Counted from the first letter of the stretch, positions 1 through 8,227 are shown. The stretch: DNA of 11,006 bases from Candidatus Acetothermia bacterium (GCA_003650505.1 QMQL01000015.1:1-11006); one strand, 5' to 3'. Translations and numbers: made by a program. Notes: generated from the letters alone by a model not told the origin.

Positions 1-1
1 C

Positions 2-1078
2 GACTCGATACTGGCCGAGCGCGGATTGAACCCGCTTCTCACCGGAGACCTCGCCGAAGCGGCCCGCCTCGTCGGGGCGGATCTCCTCCTGATCGGGAGC
101 GTGACGAAGGTCGACATACAGGAGACGACGATCAGCCTCGGATTCCTGACGTTCAGCGGGGCGACGGTGACCGTCGACATCTCGATCCGGGCCGTGGACG
201 TGTACACGACCGAGATCGTAGGGGCATCGTCGGTCGAGGCTCAAGCAGAAGGGCAGACCGGTTTCTCCCTCAACATCGGCCAGCTCCTCGGGACCCTCTC
301 CAGCTGGAGGGCGAACGTCTGCACCGGCGGCTTCCTCACCGACAAGGCCAGCTACGTGCAAGGGGAGACCGTCAACCTCGGCTACCACGACCCCTCCCCT
401 CCCAAGACCTATCGGGTGATGGTGAAGGACTCCGTGGGGACGCTGATCTGGGTCTCCCCCTGGGCGGGGAGCACACCGGCGACCCCCTGCGTCACTTTCT
501 CCTGGGATCAGCGGGACACGTTCGGCAATCCGGTCCCCCCGGGGAACTACACGGCCGAGCTCTGGCTCGGGGTCAGCAGCATGGTCGCGACAAGGTCGTT
601 CTCAGTGATGGCCGGGACCCCTCCCGCTTGGGTGAGCGAGATCACTGTGGGGACGGAGCAGTTCATGGGAACGATCGTCGGACAGGCGGTCGACAAGGCC
701 CTCAACGACCTCCTCTCCGAGATCGAAGGGATCATCGCTCGGGTAGAGGCGCAGGTCCTGGCAGAGCGGAGCGAGGCGGCCGGGTCGCAACCTTCCGCAA
801 AGCTCAAGGGGAGGGTGGTCGACGTCTGGGCCGACGGGACGATCGTGATCGACATCGGAAGGAGCGATGGAGTGGGGCAGTACGAGATCTTCGAGGTCTA
901 CGCCGCGGCTGAGATCCGCGATCCATCGACCGGGGAGCTGATCGAGGTGATCCCAGCGACCGATGCGCCGAAGGGGGAGATGATCGTCACCCGCGTCGAG
1001 GAGCGGGTCTCGCTAGGGAATGCTATCGGAGCGAACTTCCCGGTTTCGATAGGGGATCTCGTCGTGAGGAAGGAGTGA
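2..1078 (+). CDS. CsgG-like envelope protein with inserted Ig-like domain (5' partial)
   Basis: The reading frame is open from the left edge, so the TTG at 26 is probably internal and the N-terminus (signal peptide or lipobox) lies outside. Numbering from that TTG, residues 10-75 look like the CsgG core: an LVGADLLLIGSVTKV stretch, then paired strands ending VTVDISIRAVDVYTTEIVGA. Residues about 99-195 look like a FlgD-type Ig-like domain (YVQGETVNLGY near the start, FGNPVPPGNYTAELW near the end). Residues 211-232 (EQFMGTIVGQAVDKALNDLL) match the helix that normally closes the CsgG core, so the Ig-like domain appears to be inserted within it. Residues 258-350 form a beta-rich C-terminal domain with GRVVDVWADGTIVIDIG and a final IGDLVV, similar to domains following CsgG/FlgT-like cores. 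Two cysteines (99 and 155) sit in the insert and could pair. The family acts at the outer membrane in secretion or assembly; the substrate here is unknown. The stop lies 3 nt from the convergent tRNA-Val gene. Confidence 0.8.
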   Translation, partial: DSILAERGLNPLLTGDLAEAARLVGADLLLIGSVTKVDIQETTISLGFLTFSGATVTVDISIRAVDVYTTEIVGASSVEAQAEGQTGFSLNIGQLLGTLSSWRANVCTGGFLTDKASYVQGETVNLGYHDPSPPKTYRVMVKDSVGTLIWVSPWAGSTPATPCVTFSWDQRDTFGNPVPPGNYTAELWLGVSSMVATRSFSVMAGTPPAWVSEITVGTEQFMGTIVGQAVDKALNDLLSEIEGIIARVEAQVLAERSEAAGSQPSAKLKGRVVDVWADGTIVIDIGRSDGVGQYEIFEVYAAAEIRDPSTGELIEVIPATDAPKGEMIVTRVEERVSLGNAIGANFPVSIGDLVVRKE

Positions 1079-1081
1079 ATC

Positions 1082-1157
1082 TGGTGGGTGGTAGAGGACT
1101 CGAACCTCTGGCCTCATGCACGTCAAGCATGCGCTCTCCCAGCTGAGCTAACCACCC
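1082..1157 (-). tRNA. tRNA-Val (anticodon GAC)
   Basis: Read on the minus strand, this 76-nt sequence folds into a complete cloverleaf. It has a 7-bp acceptor stem (GGGTGGT with ACCACCC), a D arm GCTC/GAGC with loop AGCTGGGA, an anticodon stem CATGC/GCATG with loop TTGACGT giving anticodon GAC, a 5-nt variable loop, and a T arm AGAGG/CCTCT with loop TTCGAGT. The discriminator is A and the 3' CCA is encoded. It reads GUC and GUU valine codons. It follows tRNA-Cys by 5 nt and is most likely co-transcribed with it. Confidence 0.97.
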
Positions 1158-1162
1158 CTCTG

Positions 1163-1234
1163 AGGCGGCGAGCGGATTCGAACCGCTGAATCAGGGATTT
1201 GCAGTCCCTTGCCTTACCACTTGGCTACGCCGCC
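1163..1234 (-). tRNA. tRNA-Cys (anticodon GCA)
   Basis: The minus strand gives a 72-nt cloverleaf: acceptor GGCGGCG with CGCCGCC, a short 3-bp D stem (GCC/GGC), anticodon stem AGGGA/TCCCT with loop CTGCAAA giving anticodon GCA, and T arm AGCGG/CCGCT with loop TTCGAAT. The discriminator is U73, an identity element of cysteine tRNAs. The bases after it (CAG) are not CCA, so the tail must be added by nucleotidyltransferase, unlike the neighbouring tRNA-Val. It is first in a two-tRNA unit with its own promoter just upstream. Confidence 0.97.
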
Positions 1235-1244
1235 GGCTCAATCG

Positions 1245-1273
1245 ATTATAAGACGGCTAGGAAACAGCGTCAA
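1245..1273 (-). promoter_or_regulatory. sigma70-type promoter of the tRNA-Cys/tRNA-Val unit
   Basis: On the minus strand TTGACG (1268-1273) and a perfect TATAAT (1245-1250) are separated by exactly 17 nt. The expected start point, near 1238, is only a few bases before the mature 5' end of tRNA-Cys at 1234. This near-consensus promoter fits the high demand for tRNA. It occupies much of the 66-bp space between atpD and the tRNA genes. Confidence 0.85.
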
Positions 1274-1300
1274 TTCCTGACCTTGACCAGTTGCGATTGA

Positions 1301-2725
1301 CTAGGCCTCTTCTCCCTCGGAGCCGCCCGCGGCCCCCTTCACCCTCTCGATCGCCTCGTCGATCGTCCCGATCATGTAGAACGCCTGCTCGGGGATCTCG
1401 TCGAGCTCCCCGTCGACGATCATCGCGAACCCCTTGATCGTGTCCTCGAGCTTGACGTAGGCCCCGGGCCTTCCGGTGAAGTGCTCGGCGACGTACATCG
1501 GCTGGCTCATGAACCGCTGCACCTTCCTCGCCCGGCGGACGATCAGCTGATCCTCCTCGGAGAGCTCGTCCACCCCCATGATGGCGATGATGTCGCGGAG
1601 GTCTTCGTAGCGCTGGAGGACCTGTAGGGTCTTCTGCGCGACGCGGTAGTGCTCGGGGGATATAACGTTCGGATCGAGCATCGTCGAGTTCGACTGGAGG
1701 GGATCGACCGCCGGGTAGATCCCCTTCTCCACGATCTCGCGCGACAGGGTTATCGCCGCATCGAGGTGGGAGAAGACGGTCGCTGGAGCAGGGTCGGTCA
1801 GGTCGTCGGCCGGGACGTAGATCGCCTGGACCGAGGTGATCGACCCCTTCTTCGTCGAGGTGATCCGCTCCTGGAGCTCCCCCATCTCGGTGGCGAGGGT
1901 CGGCTGGTAGCCGACCTCGGACGGCATCCGGCCGAGGAGGGCCGATACCTCGCTCCCTGCCTGGGCGAATCGGAAGATGTTGTCGATGAACAGGAGGACG
2001 TCCTTCCCCTCCTCGTCGCGGAAGTACTCGGCGAGGGTGATCCCGGTCAGCCCGACGCGGAACCGGGCCCCGGGCGGCTCGTTCATCTGGCCGTAGACGA
2101 GGGCGGTGTTCTTCAGGACGTCGGCCTCCTTCAGCTTCAGGTAGAGGTCGTTCCCCTCGCGCGTCCGCTCCCCGACCCCGGCGAAGACGGAGTATCCCTG
2201 GTGCTCGTAGGCGATCGAGCGGATCAGCTCCATGACGAGGACGGTCTTCCCGACCCCGGCCCCGCCGAACAGCCCGATCTTACCGCCCTTCGGGAACGGG
2301 GCGATCAAATCGATCGACTTTATTCCGGTCTCGAACACCTCGGTCTCGGTATCCTGATCGAGGAGGGTGGGCGCCCTACGATGGATCGAGTAGCGCTTCT
2401 TCGTCTCGGGCGGGGGGAGTTCGTCGATCGGATCGCCGAAGACGTTCAACAGCCGGCCGAGGGTCTCCGGCCCGACCGGGACGGTGATCGGCCCGCCGGT
2501 GGCGATCACCTCGCACCCCCGGGCGAGCCCGTCGGTCGAATCCATGGCGATCGCCCGGACGACGTCGTCGCCGAGGTGCTGCGCCACCTCGAGGACGAGG
2601 TCCCCCTCCTCCCGCTCTATCCTGAGCGCGTCGTTCACGCGGGGGAGCTTCCCCTTCTCGAACCGGGCGTCGATCACCGGCCCCTTGATCTCGACTATCG
2701 TCCCTACGCTCAGCTTCTCGGCCAT
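1301..2725 (-). CDS. atpD: F1Fo ATP synthase subunit beta
   Basis: Catalytic subunit of the F1 head; three copies alternate with alpha and make or hydrolyse ATP at the cytoplasmic face. The 474-aa length is normal. Visible motifs are the Walker A loop GGAGVGKT (about 154-161), GERTREGND with the catalytic Glu near 186, the Walker B strand DVLLFIDNIFRF (about 242-253), the alpha/beta signature PAVDPLQSNS (338-347) and the DELSEED lever (386-392). An ATG two codons upstream (2729-2731) is in frame, but only 2 nt separate it from the AAGGAG ribosome site; the ATG at 2723-2725 is 8 nt away and is chosen. The gene follows atpG by 22 nt and is the last ATP synthase gene here. The usual next gene, atpC, is absent; the tRNA promoter follows. 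No clear terminator hairpin is visible after the stop. Confidence 0.98.
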   Translation of the reverse strand: MAEKLSVGTIVEIKGPVIDARFEKGKLPRVNDALRIEREEGDLVLEVAQHLGDDVVRAIAMDSTDGLARGCEVIATGGPITVPVGPETLGRLLNVFGDPIDELPPPETKKRYSIHRRAPTLLDQDTETEVFETGIKSIDLIAPFPKGGKIGLFGGAGVGKTVLVMELIRSIAYEHQGYSVFAGVGERTREGNDLYLKLKEADVLKNTALVYGQMNEPPGARFRVGLTGITLAEYFRDEEGKDVLLFIDNIFRFAQAGSEVSALLGRMPSEVGYQPTLATEMGELQERITSTKKGSITSVQAIYVPADDLTDPAPATVFSHLDAAITLSREIVEKGIYPAVDPLQSNSTMLDPNVISPEHYRVAQKTLQVLQRYEDLRDIIAIMGVDELSEEDQLIVRRARKVQRFMSQPMYVAEHFTGRPGAYVKLEDTIKGFAMIVDGELDEIPEQAFYMIGTIDEAIERVKGAAGGSEGEEA

Positions 2726-2733
2726 AGGCATCT

Positions 2734-2739
2734 CTCCTT
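2734..2739 (-). promoter_or_regulatory. ribosome binding site deciding the atpD start
   Basis: AAGGAG on the minus strand lies 8 nt before the ATG at 2723-2725 and only 2 nt before the in-frame ATG at 2729-2731. The spacing supports the downstream start, giving the family-typical N-terminus MAEKLSVG. Confidence 0.75.
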
Positions 2740-2747
2740 GACGAAGA

Positions 2748-3593
2748 TTATCCCCCGCGGAGCGCCTCCGCCCCTCCGATGATGTCGGCGATCTCGCGGG
2801 TGATCGCCTGCTGCCGCGCCTTGTTGTAGGCGCGCGTCAGCCCCTTCAGCAGTTCTTCGGCGTTGTCGGTCGCGCTCTTCATCGCCTGCCGGCGGATCGC
2901 ATCCTCGCTCGCCTTCGTCTCCAGGATCGCCGCATACACCTTCGCCCGCAGGTAGAACGGGATCGCCGCAGCGAGGAGCGCCGGAAGATCCGGTTCGATC
3001 AGGATGTCGCTCGTCCGCGGCTCGAGCCCGACCGGGAGGAGGTCCTCGACCACCAGCCTCTGCGAGAGATCGGAGACGAACCTCATGTAGACGAGGACGA
3101 GCCTTCCGTATTCACCATCGAGGTAAAGCTCGATCGCATCCTCAGCGATCGCGGAGGCCGCGTCCCAGCTCGGTGTGTCGTAGAGGTAGCTGTAGCTTCT
3201 AAGCGGCTCGATCCCCTGCCGGACGAAGAACGCCCGCGATTTCTCCCCTCCGGCGAGGAGCTTTCCCCCTCCGGAGATCAGCTCGGCGGCGCGGCGGTTC
3301 AGGTCGGCCTTGTAGCGGCCGCACAGACCGCGATCGGCGTTCAGAACGAGGACCCCGACCTCGTTCGAACCGTTTCCGACCGTAAGCGGATCCCGCTCCA
3401 TCTCAGGGCCGACCTGGCCGAGGAGATCGGCGATGAACTCCTCGAGCGAGGAGATGAACGGCCGGCTCTGCTTGAGGCGCCGTTTCATCCGCATCACCTT
3501 GGTCATGGCGATCGTGTGCATCGCCTTCGTGATCTGGGCGATGTTCTCGATGTTCCCGATCCGGGATTTGATCGCGCGGATCCTTCCAGCCAC
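2748..3593 (-). CDS. atpG: F1Fo ATP synthase subunit gamma
   Basis: Central rotor shaft of F1, linking the c-ring to the catalytic head. The N-terminal helix begins MAGRIRAIKSRIGNIENIAQ and continues with ITKAMHTIAMTKVMRMKRR. The middle has the conserved NADRGLCGRYKADLN, and VSDLSQRLVVEDLLP lies in the Rossmann-like region. The C-terminal helix contains AMKSATDNAEELL and YNKARQQAITREIADIIGGAEAL. At 281 aa it is the usual length. The start is GTG at 3591-3593, which directly abuts the atpA stop TAA (no gap); the ribosome site GGAGGG lies in the last atpA codons, so translation is probably coupled. No feature suggests truncation or redox regulation of the chloroplast type. Confidence 0.97.
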   Translation of the reverse strand: MAGRIRAIKSRIGNIENIAQITKAMHTIAMTKVMRMKRRLKQSRPFISSLEEFIADLLGQVGPEMERDPLTVGNGSNEVGVLVLNADRGLCGRYKADLNRRAAELISGGGKLLAGGEKSRAFFVRQGIEPLRSYSYLYDTPSWDAASAIAEDAIELYLDGEYGRLVLVYMRFVSDLSQRLVVEDLLPVGLEPRTSDILIEPDLPALLAAAIPFYLRAKVYAAILETKASEDAIRRQAMKSATDNAEELLKGLTRAYNKARQQAITREIADIIGGAEALRGG

Positions 3594-5105
<1,512 letters not shown>

Positions 5106-5114
5106 TTTCCCTCC

Positions 5115-5648
5115 CTAACGGGCGAGCGATCCGCGGAGCGCATCGAGCCTCGCCCGGAGCGTCCCATCGATGACCTTCCCCTCGACATCGAGCCTAACCC
5201 CGGCGATCAGGCTCTCGTCGCTCACCTCCTCGATCCTGACCGGGCCGCGGAGGGCCTCGGCGAGCCTCTCCTTCAGCCGGACCTTCTCCTCCTCCGTGAG
5301 CGGACTTGCCGCGATCACACGGACCCGCGTGATCCCCTCCGCTTCGGCCCGGACGGCGAGGAACCGATCGTAGATCATGTCGAGGTATGCCTCACGCCCG
5401 TTCCGGACGAGGAGACGGATCATGTTCCTCACGTACTCCGACGATTCGGGGAACGCCTCCTCCAACAGGGAGACCTTCTCCTCTCGGGGGATGAGAGGAT
5501 GGGTGAAGAAGCGGTCAAAATCAGGGATCGTCCTCACGGCATCGACGATCGCGGAAAGCTCGGCCTCTATCGCGTCCGTGATCCCTTCCTCCTGCGCCAC
5601 CGCGTAGAGGGCGGCGGCGTAGCGCTCGGCGATCTCCCTCGATCTCAT
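5115..5648 (-). CDS. atpH: F1Fo ATP synthase subunit delta
   Basis: Peripheral-stalk subunit joining the b dimer to the top of the alpha subunits. The 177-aa protein starts with the helical-domain pattern IAERYAAALYAVAQEEG. It contains FDRFFTHPLIPREEKVSLLEE and NMIRLLVRNGREAYLDMIYDRF, and ends with the conserved AGVRLDVEGKVIDGTLRARL. The start ATG overlaps the atpF stop in an ATGA arrangement (4-nt overlap), a typical sign of translational coupling between two proteins needed in the same stalk. The gene ends 9 nt before atpA. Confidence 0.96.
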   Translation of the reverse strand: MRSREIAERYAAALYAVAQEEGITDAIEAELSAIVDAVRTIPDFDRFFTHPLIPREEKVSLLEEAFPESSEYVRNMIRLLVRNGREAYLDMIYDRFLAVRAEAEGITRVRVIAASPLTEEEKVRLKERLAEALRGPVRIEEVSDESLIAGVRLDVEGKVIDGTLRARLDALRGSLAR

Positions 5649-6169
5649 GGGCCGACCCTCAGGGCATCATCGCCGATCTCGGATAGGAGCTGATCGAGGA
5701 GGCGGCGATGGTCCTCGATCTTGATCTCCCGGTCGAGGACACGCTCGGCGGCGAGGATCGCGATGTCAGCGTAGGCCTCCTTCAGCTCGTCGATCATCCG
5801 GTCGCGCTCCTGCTCCATCCGGATCCGCGCTTCCCTCACGATCCTATCCGCCTCCGATTTTGCCTTCTCCTTCGCCTCTCCGACCATCTCGGCCGAGCGG
5901 ATCCGGGCCTCGTCGACGATCTTCGTCGAGCGAGCCCTCGCCGCGGCGAGCTCCTCCTCCCTTTTCGCAACCAGCTCCCCGGCCCGCTTCTCGCTCTCCA
6001 AGGCGGAGTTCATCCGGCCGGCGATCAGCTCCCTCCGCCGATCGAGGTATTCGAGGGCCGGCTTGAACAGGAGCCTCTTCAAAAGATAGAGGAGGATCGC
6101 AAAGTTGATCAGGTTGAAGACGAGCGTCCAGTTGATGCTCTTTACGATCTTCCCCCACTCGAGCGACAC
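5645..6169 (-). CDS. atpF: F1Fo ATP synthase subunit b
   Basis: Peripheral-stalk subunit anchored in the membrane. It has one N-terminal transmembrane segment (about residues 14-32, LVFNLINFAILLYLLKRL), the conserved FKPALEYLDRRRELI at its exit, and a long charged, Ala/Glu/Arg-rich helix (about 45-160) expected to form the dimeric coiled coil. The start is GTG at 6167-6169, preceded by AAGGGGG. At 174 aa it is the usual length. Only one b gene is present; a b' copy, as in phototrophs, is absent. It lies 9 nt after atpE and overlaps atpH by 4 nt. Confidence 0.95.
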   Translation of the reverse strand: MSLEWGKIVKSINWTLVFNLINFAILLYLLKRLLFKPALEYLDRRRELIAGRMNSALESEKRAGELVAKREEELAAARARSTKIVDEARIRSAEMVGEAKEKAKSEADRIVREARIRMEQERDRMIDELKEAYADIAILAAERVLDREIKIEDHRRLLDQLLSEIGDDALRVGP

Positions 6170-6178
6170 GGATCCCCC

Positions 6179-6454
6179 TTAAACGACGAACAGCAGAACG
6201 ATCGCTATCAGAAGCGAGTAGATGCCAGTTGATTCAGTGATCGCCTGACCGAGGACCATCGTCCGCAGGAGCGCACCCTGCATCTCCGGCTGGCGCGCCA
6301 TCCCGTCGAGAGCGTGTGCGGCGGCGATCCCCTCTCCGATCGCCGGTCCGATCGCCCCTATACCCATGCAGATCCCGGCGGCGATGTACTTCGCAGCCGT
6401 AGCGATGTCAGCACCGGAAATCCCACTTGCCACACTCTGCGCTTCTTGCAACAT
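6179..6454 (-). CDS. atpE: F1Fo ATP synthase subunit c, Na+-binding type with two carboxylates
   Basis: Ion-carrying rotor-ring subunit, a hairpin of two transmembrane helices (about residues 18-46 and 62-90) joined by the polar loop ARQPE. Helix 2 has VLGQAITESTGIYSL, nearly identical to the sodium-translocating c subunit of Ilyobacter tartaricus: E74, S75, T76 and Y79 correspond to E65, S66, T67 and Y70, and I72 occupies the V63 position. In helix 1, GAIGPAIGEG carries E41 where I. tartaricus has Gln32; Glu here is the two-carboxylate motif described for the Fusobacterium nucleatum ring. From these residues I infer Na+ coupling; it is not shown directly. The 91 aa include an N-terminal extension of about 9 residues compared with I. 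tartaricus. A strong ribosome site, GGGAGGAG, precedes the ATG, in keeping with the high copy number of c. Confidence 0.97.
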   Translation of the reverse strand: MLQEAQSVASGISGADIATAAKYIAAGICMGIGAIGPAIGEGIAAAHALDGMARQPEMQGALLRTMVLGQAITESTGIYSLLIAIVLLFVV

Positions 6455-6465
6455 AGCTCCTCCCT

Positions 6466-7191
6466 TTAGCTTTCCACTGCAACGTTTATGTAGGCCACCG
6501 CGAGGATGGCGAATACGAACGCCTGAATCGCACCGAAGAAGAGGCCGAATACCAGGTTCAAGATCGGAGGGACGATGATCGGGGCGAACTTCACAAAGAC
6601 GACGGTCACAAGGATCCCACCGGCGGAGATGTTCCCGAACAGACGGAACGAGTGGGAGAGTGGCTTCGCCACCTCCCCGACCAGGTTCATAGGGAGCATG
6701 AACGGATACGGCTCGATGAATCCCCGTAGGTAACGCTTGATCCCCTTCCTTCGCACCGCCAGGGTATGGGAGAGGAAAAGGACAAGGAGGGCGAGCCCCA
6801 ACGTCACGTTGAGGTCGCGCGTCGGCGAATCAAGGTAGGGGACCACACCGAGCCAGTTCGAGACGAGGACGTAGAGGAACAGGGTCGATACGAACGGGAA
6901 CATCTTCCTCGCCAGATCCTCCGAGGAGAAGTTCGCCGAGAGCTGACTGTGAAGGAGGTCGATCAACGCATCGAGGGTCGCCTGGACCCGATTCGGCTTC
7001 TCCTCCACCGGCTGCCTCAGCCCCCTGCGGAGAAGAACGGCCACGACGACGATCAACGCCATCACGATCCACGACATCAGGATCGTCATCCAGTCGACGC
7101 GGATCTCGGCCCCGAGGACCGGGATGACGAGGATCGGCTTCTCCCCGAGGTGCGCGAGCAACCCGGCGAGTTGCGAGAAAATCTCGTGCAT
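6466..7191 (-). CDS. atpB: F1Fo ATP synthase subunit a
   Basis: Integral membrane stator subunit that forms the ion half-channels against the c-ring. The 241-aa protein has several hydrophobic segments (about 36-54, 98-118, 126-146, 190-212, 214-239). The essential arginine is visible as R183 in HSFRLFGNISAGG, and the conserved KPLS precedes it. EPYPFMLPMNLVGEVAKP lies just before that helix. The start chosen is the ATG at 7189-7191, with GGGGGAG five nt upstream and a one-base overlap with the atpI stop (TGATG). A longer reading frame, starting at 7260, would add 23 non-family residues overlapping atpI and is unlikely. It precedes atpE by 11 nt. Confidence 0.97.
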   Translation of the reverse strand: MHEIFSQLAGLLAHLGEKPILVIPVLGAEIRVDWMTILMSWIVMALIVVVAVLLRRGLRQPVEEKPNRVQATLDALIDLLHSQLSANFSSEDLARKMFPFVSTLFLYVLVSNWLGVVPYLDSPTRDLNVTLGLALLVLFLSHTLAVRRKGIKRYLRGFIEPYPFMLPMNLVGEVAKPLSHSFRLFGNISAGGILVTVVFVKFAPIIVPPILNLVFGLFFGAIQAFVFAILAVAYINVAVES

Positions 7192-7574
7192 CAGATCTCC
7201 CCCTTCGGTAGGCGCCCTTGAAAATGTAAGTTTACTTGCGAAAGGAAGAGTCCTCCACATCCCCCAAGGAGGGCGCCGCGGCCGAGGAACAGGAAGACGG
7301 CGCTCAGGACGACACCGAGGAAGAGGAGACGGCCGCCGCTGGCGGCAGCGGCGAGGAACCTCGGCCCTCCCGAATCGGCCCGCTCGAGGAGCCCCCGCGC
7401 CGTCTCGTAGAGGAAGAAGAGGTTCACCGCATACAGGCCGAATCCGATCCCGACCCCGGCCGCTGCGAGGGGAAGGCCGAGGCCGACCAGGATCCCGGCC
7501 GTCCCCGCACAGAGGGAAAACCCGCTCCCGATTCTTAAGAGCTTAAACGGCGCGGGAAGAAAGACGCGGGGCAT
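7191..7574 (-). CDS. atpI: ATP synthase subunit I (AtpI-like membrane protein)
   Basis: A 127-aa, very hydrophobic protein with four likely transmembrane segments (about 15-36, 38-57, 80-98, 100-116). GIGFGLYAVNLFFLYETARGLL in the first half and ALLGGCGGLFLSQVNLHF at the end resemble the small AtpI family encoded before atpB, which assists assembly of the c-ring or Fo and is often weakly conserved. Position is the strongest evidence: it directly precedes atpB and its TGA stop shares one base with the atpB ATG. The start ATG lies 25 nt after frr with only a poor ribosome site, so its expression may depend on coupling to frr. It could instead be another small membrane protein, but the location makes this less likely. 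Confidence 0.8.
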   Translation of the reverse strand: MPRVFLPAPFKLLRIGSGFSLCAGTAGILVGLGLPLAAAGVGIGFGLYAVNLFFLYETARGLLERADSGGPRFLAAAASGGRLLFLGVVLSAVFLFLGRGALLGGCGGLFLSQVNLHFQGRLPKGEI

Positions 7575-7599
7575 GTCGCTGCCAGAGGCGTTCGATCGG

Positions 7600-8157
7600 C
7601 TAAATCGTCTGGATCTGACGCCCCTTCTCCTCCACCAGCTTGTCCACCCTCTCCGAGTACTCGCGGATCGCCTCGTCGTTCTTCTCCCGATAGCGATGGT
7701 ATTCGTCCTCGGAGATCTCCTTGTCCTTCTTCATCCGGTCGAGCTTCTCGTTCGCCTCCCGCCGGATGTTCCGGAGCGCCACCTTCGCCTCCTCGCCGCG
7801 CGCCTTGATCACCTTGGTCAGCTCCGCCCTCCTCTCCTCAGAGAGTTTCGGGACCTTGACGCGGATGACGTGCCCGTCGCTCGCCGGGTTGAGACCGAGG
7901 TCGGCGGCGAGGATCGCCTTCTCGAACGTCTCCATCTGCGACTTGTCGTACGGCTGCACGACGAGGAGGTTCACCTCGGGCGCGGCGATCGTCGCCAGCT
8001 GCTTGAGCGGGGTCTTCGTCCCGTAGTAGTCGACCTGGACGTCCTCGATCATCGCCGGATTGGCACGCCCGGTCTGGACCTTGGCTAGGTTCGACTTCAG
8101 CACCTCGATCGTCCGCTTCATGTGTCCCAACATCTCCCGTCGTACCTTCTCTGGCAT
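7600..8157 (-). CDS. frr: ribosome recycling factor
   Basis: Releases ribosomes from mRNA after termination, together with EF-G, in the cytoplasm. Family motifs run through the whole protein: VQTGRANPAMIEDVQVDYYG and TPLKQLATIAAPE near the N-terminus, FEKAILAADLGLNPASDGHVI in the head domain, and LSEERRAELTKVIKARGEEAKVALRNIRREAN in the long helical bundle. With the ATG at 8155-8157 the protein is 185 aa, the classic length, and GAGG sits 8 nt upstream. The in-frame GTG at 8164-8166 overlaps that ribosome site and is rejected. Placement at the head of the ATP synthase operon, with its own promoter, is unusual; frr commonly follows pyrH. Confidence 0.97.
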   Translation of the reverse strand: MPEKVRREMLGHMKRTIEVLKSNLAKVQTGRANPAMIEDVQVDYYGTKTPLKQLATIAAPEVNLLVVQPYDKSQMETFEKAILAADLGLNPASDGHVIRVKVPKLSEERRAELTKVIKARGEEAKVALRNIRREANEKLDRMKKDKEISEDEYHRYREKNDEAIREYSERVDKLVEEKGRQIQTI

Positions 8158-8165
8158 ATCGGACA

Positions 8166-8169
8166 CCTC
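8166..8169 (-). promoter_or_regulatory. ribosome binding site deciding the frr start
   Basis: GAGG on the minus strand is 8 nt before the ATG at 8155-8157. It overlaps the alternative in-frame GTG (8164-8166), which therefore cannot use it. This supports the 185-aa product. Confidence 0.65.
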
Positions 8170-8177
8170 GCTCGCGG

Positions 8178-8206
8178 ATTGTAGTCGCAGACCGAATTTA
8201 CGTCAA
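8178..8206 (-). promoter_or_regulatory. sigma70-type promoter of the frr-atp operon
   Basis: On the minus strand TTGACG (8201-8206) and TACAAT (8178-8183) are separated by 17 nt. The expected transcription start is near 8171, about 14 nt before the frr ATG, so the leader would be very short but would still include the GAGG ribosome site. With tight gene spacing downstream, this is the probable main promoter of all nine genes from frr to atpD. No other strong promoter was noticed within the operon. Confidence 0.8.
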
Positions 8207-8227
8207 TCTTTCATCCTGCCCTTGACG
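8201..8227. repeat. inverted repeat formed by back-to-back -35 elements
   Basis: CGTCAA (8201-8206) and TTGACG (8222-8227) form a 6-bp inverted repeat separated by 15 bp. The left arm is the -35 of the frr promoter read on the minus strand. The right arm is the -35 of the plus-strand promoter-like sequence. It could simply reflect two divergent promoters, or be a symmetric regulator site; nothing in the sequence decides this. Confidence 0.6.

Noticed and set aside
1235..1300. Hairpin terminator after atpD
   Set aside because: Only a loose TCAAT/ATTGA pairing far apart was found, with no T-run; the space is better explained by the tRNA promoter.
1649..2782. Plus-strand open frame (377 codons) opposite atpD
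   Set aside because: Mirror of the conserved beta subunit; low-complexity charged product and no ribosome site noted.
7192..7260. Longer atpB start at 7260
   Set aside because: It would add 23 residues unlike the family and overlap atpI; the ATG at 7189-7191 has a good ribosome site and couples to the atpI stop.
8158..8166. GTG start of frr at 8164-8166
   Set aside because: It overlaps the GAGG ribosome site; the ATG three codons later has correct spacing and gives the standard 185 aa.
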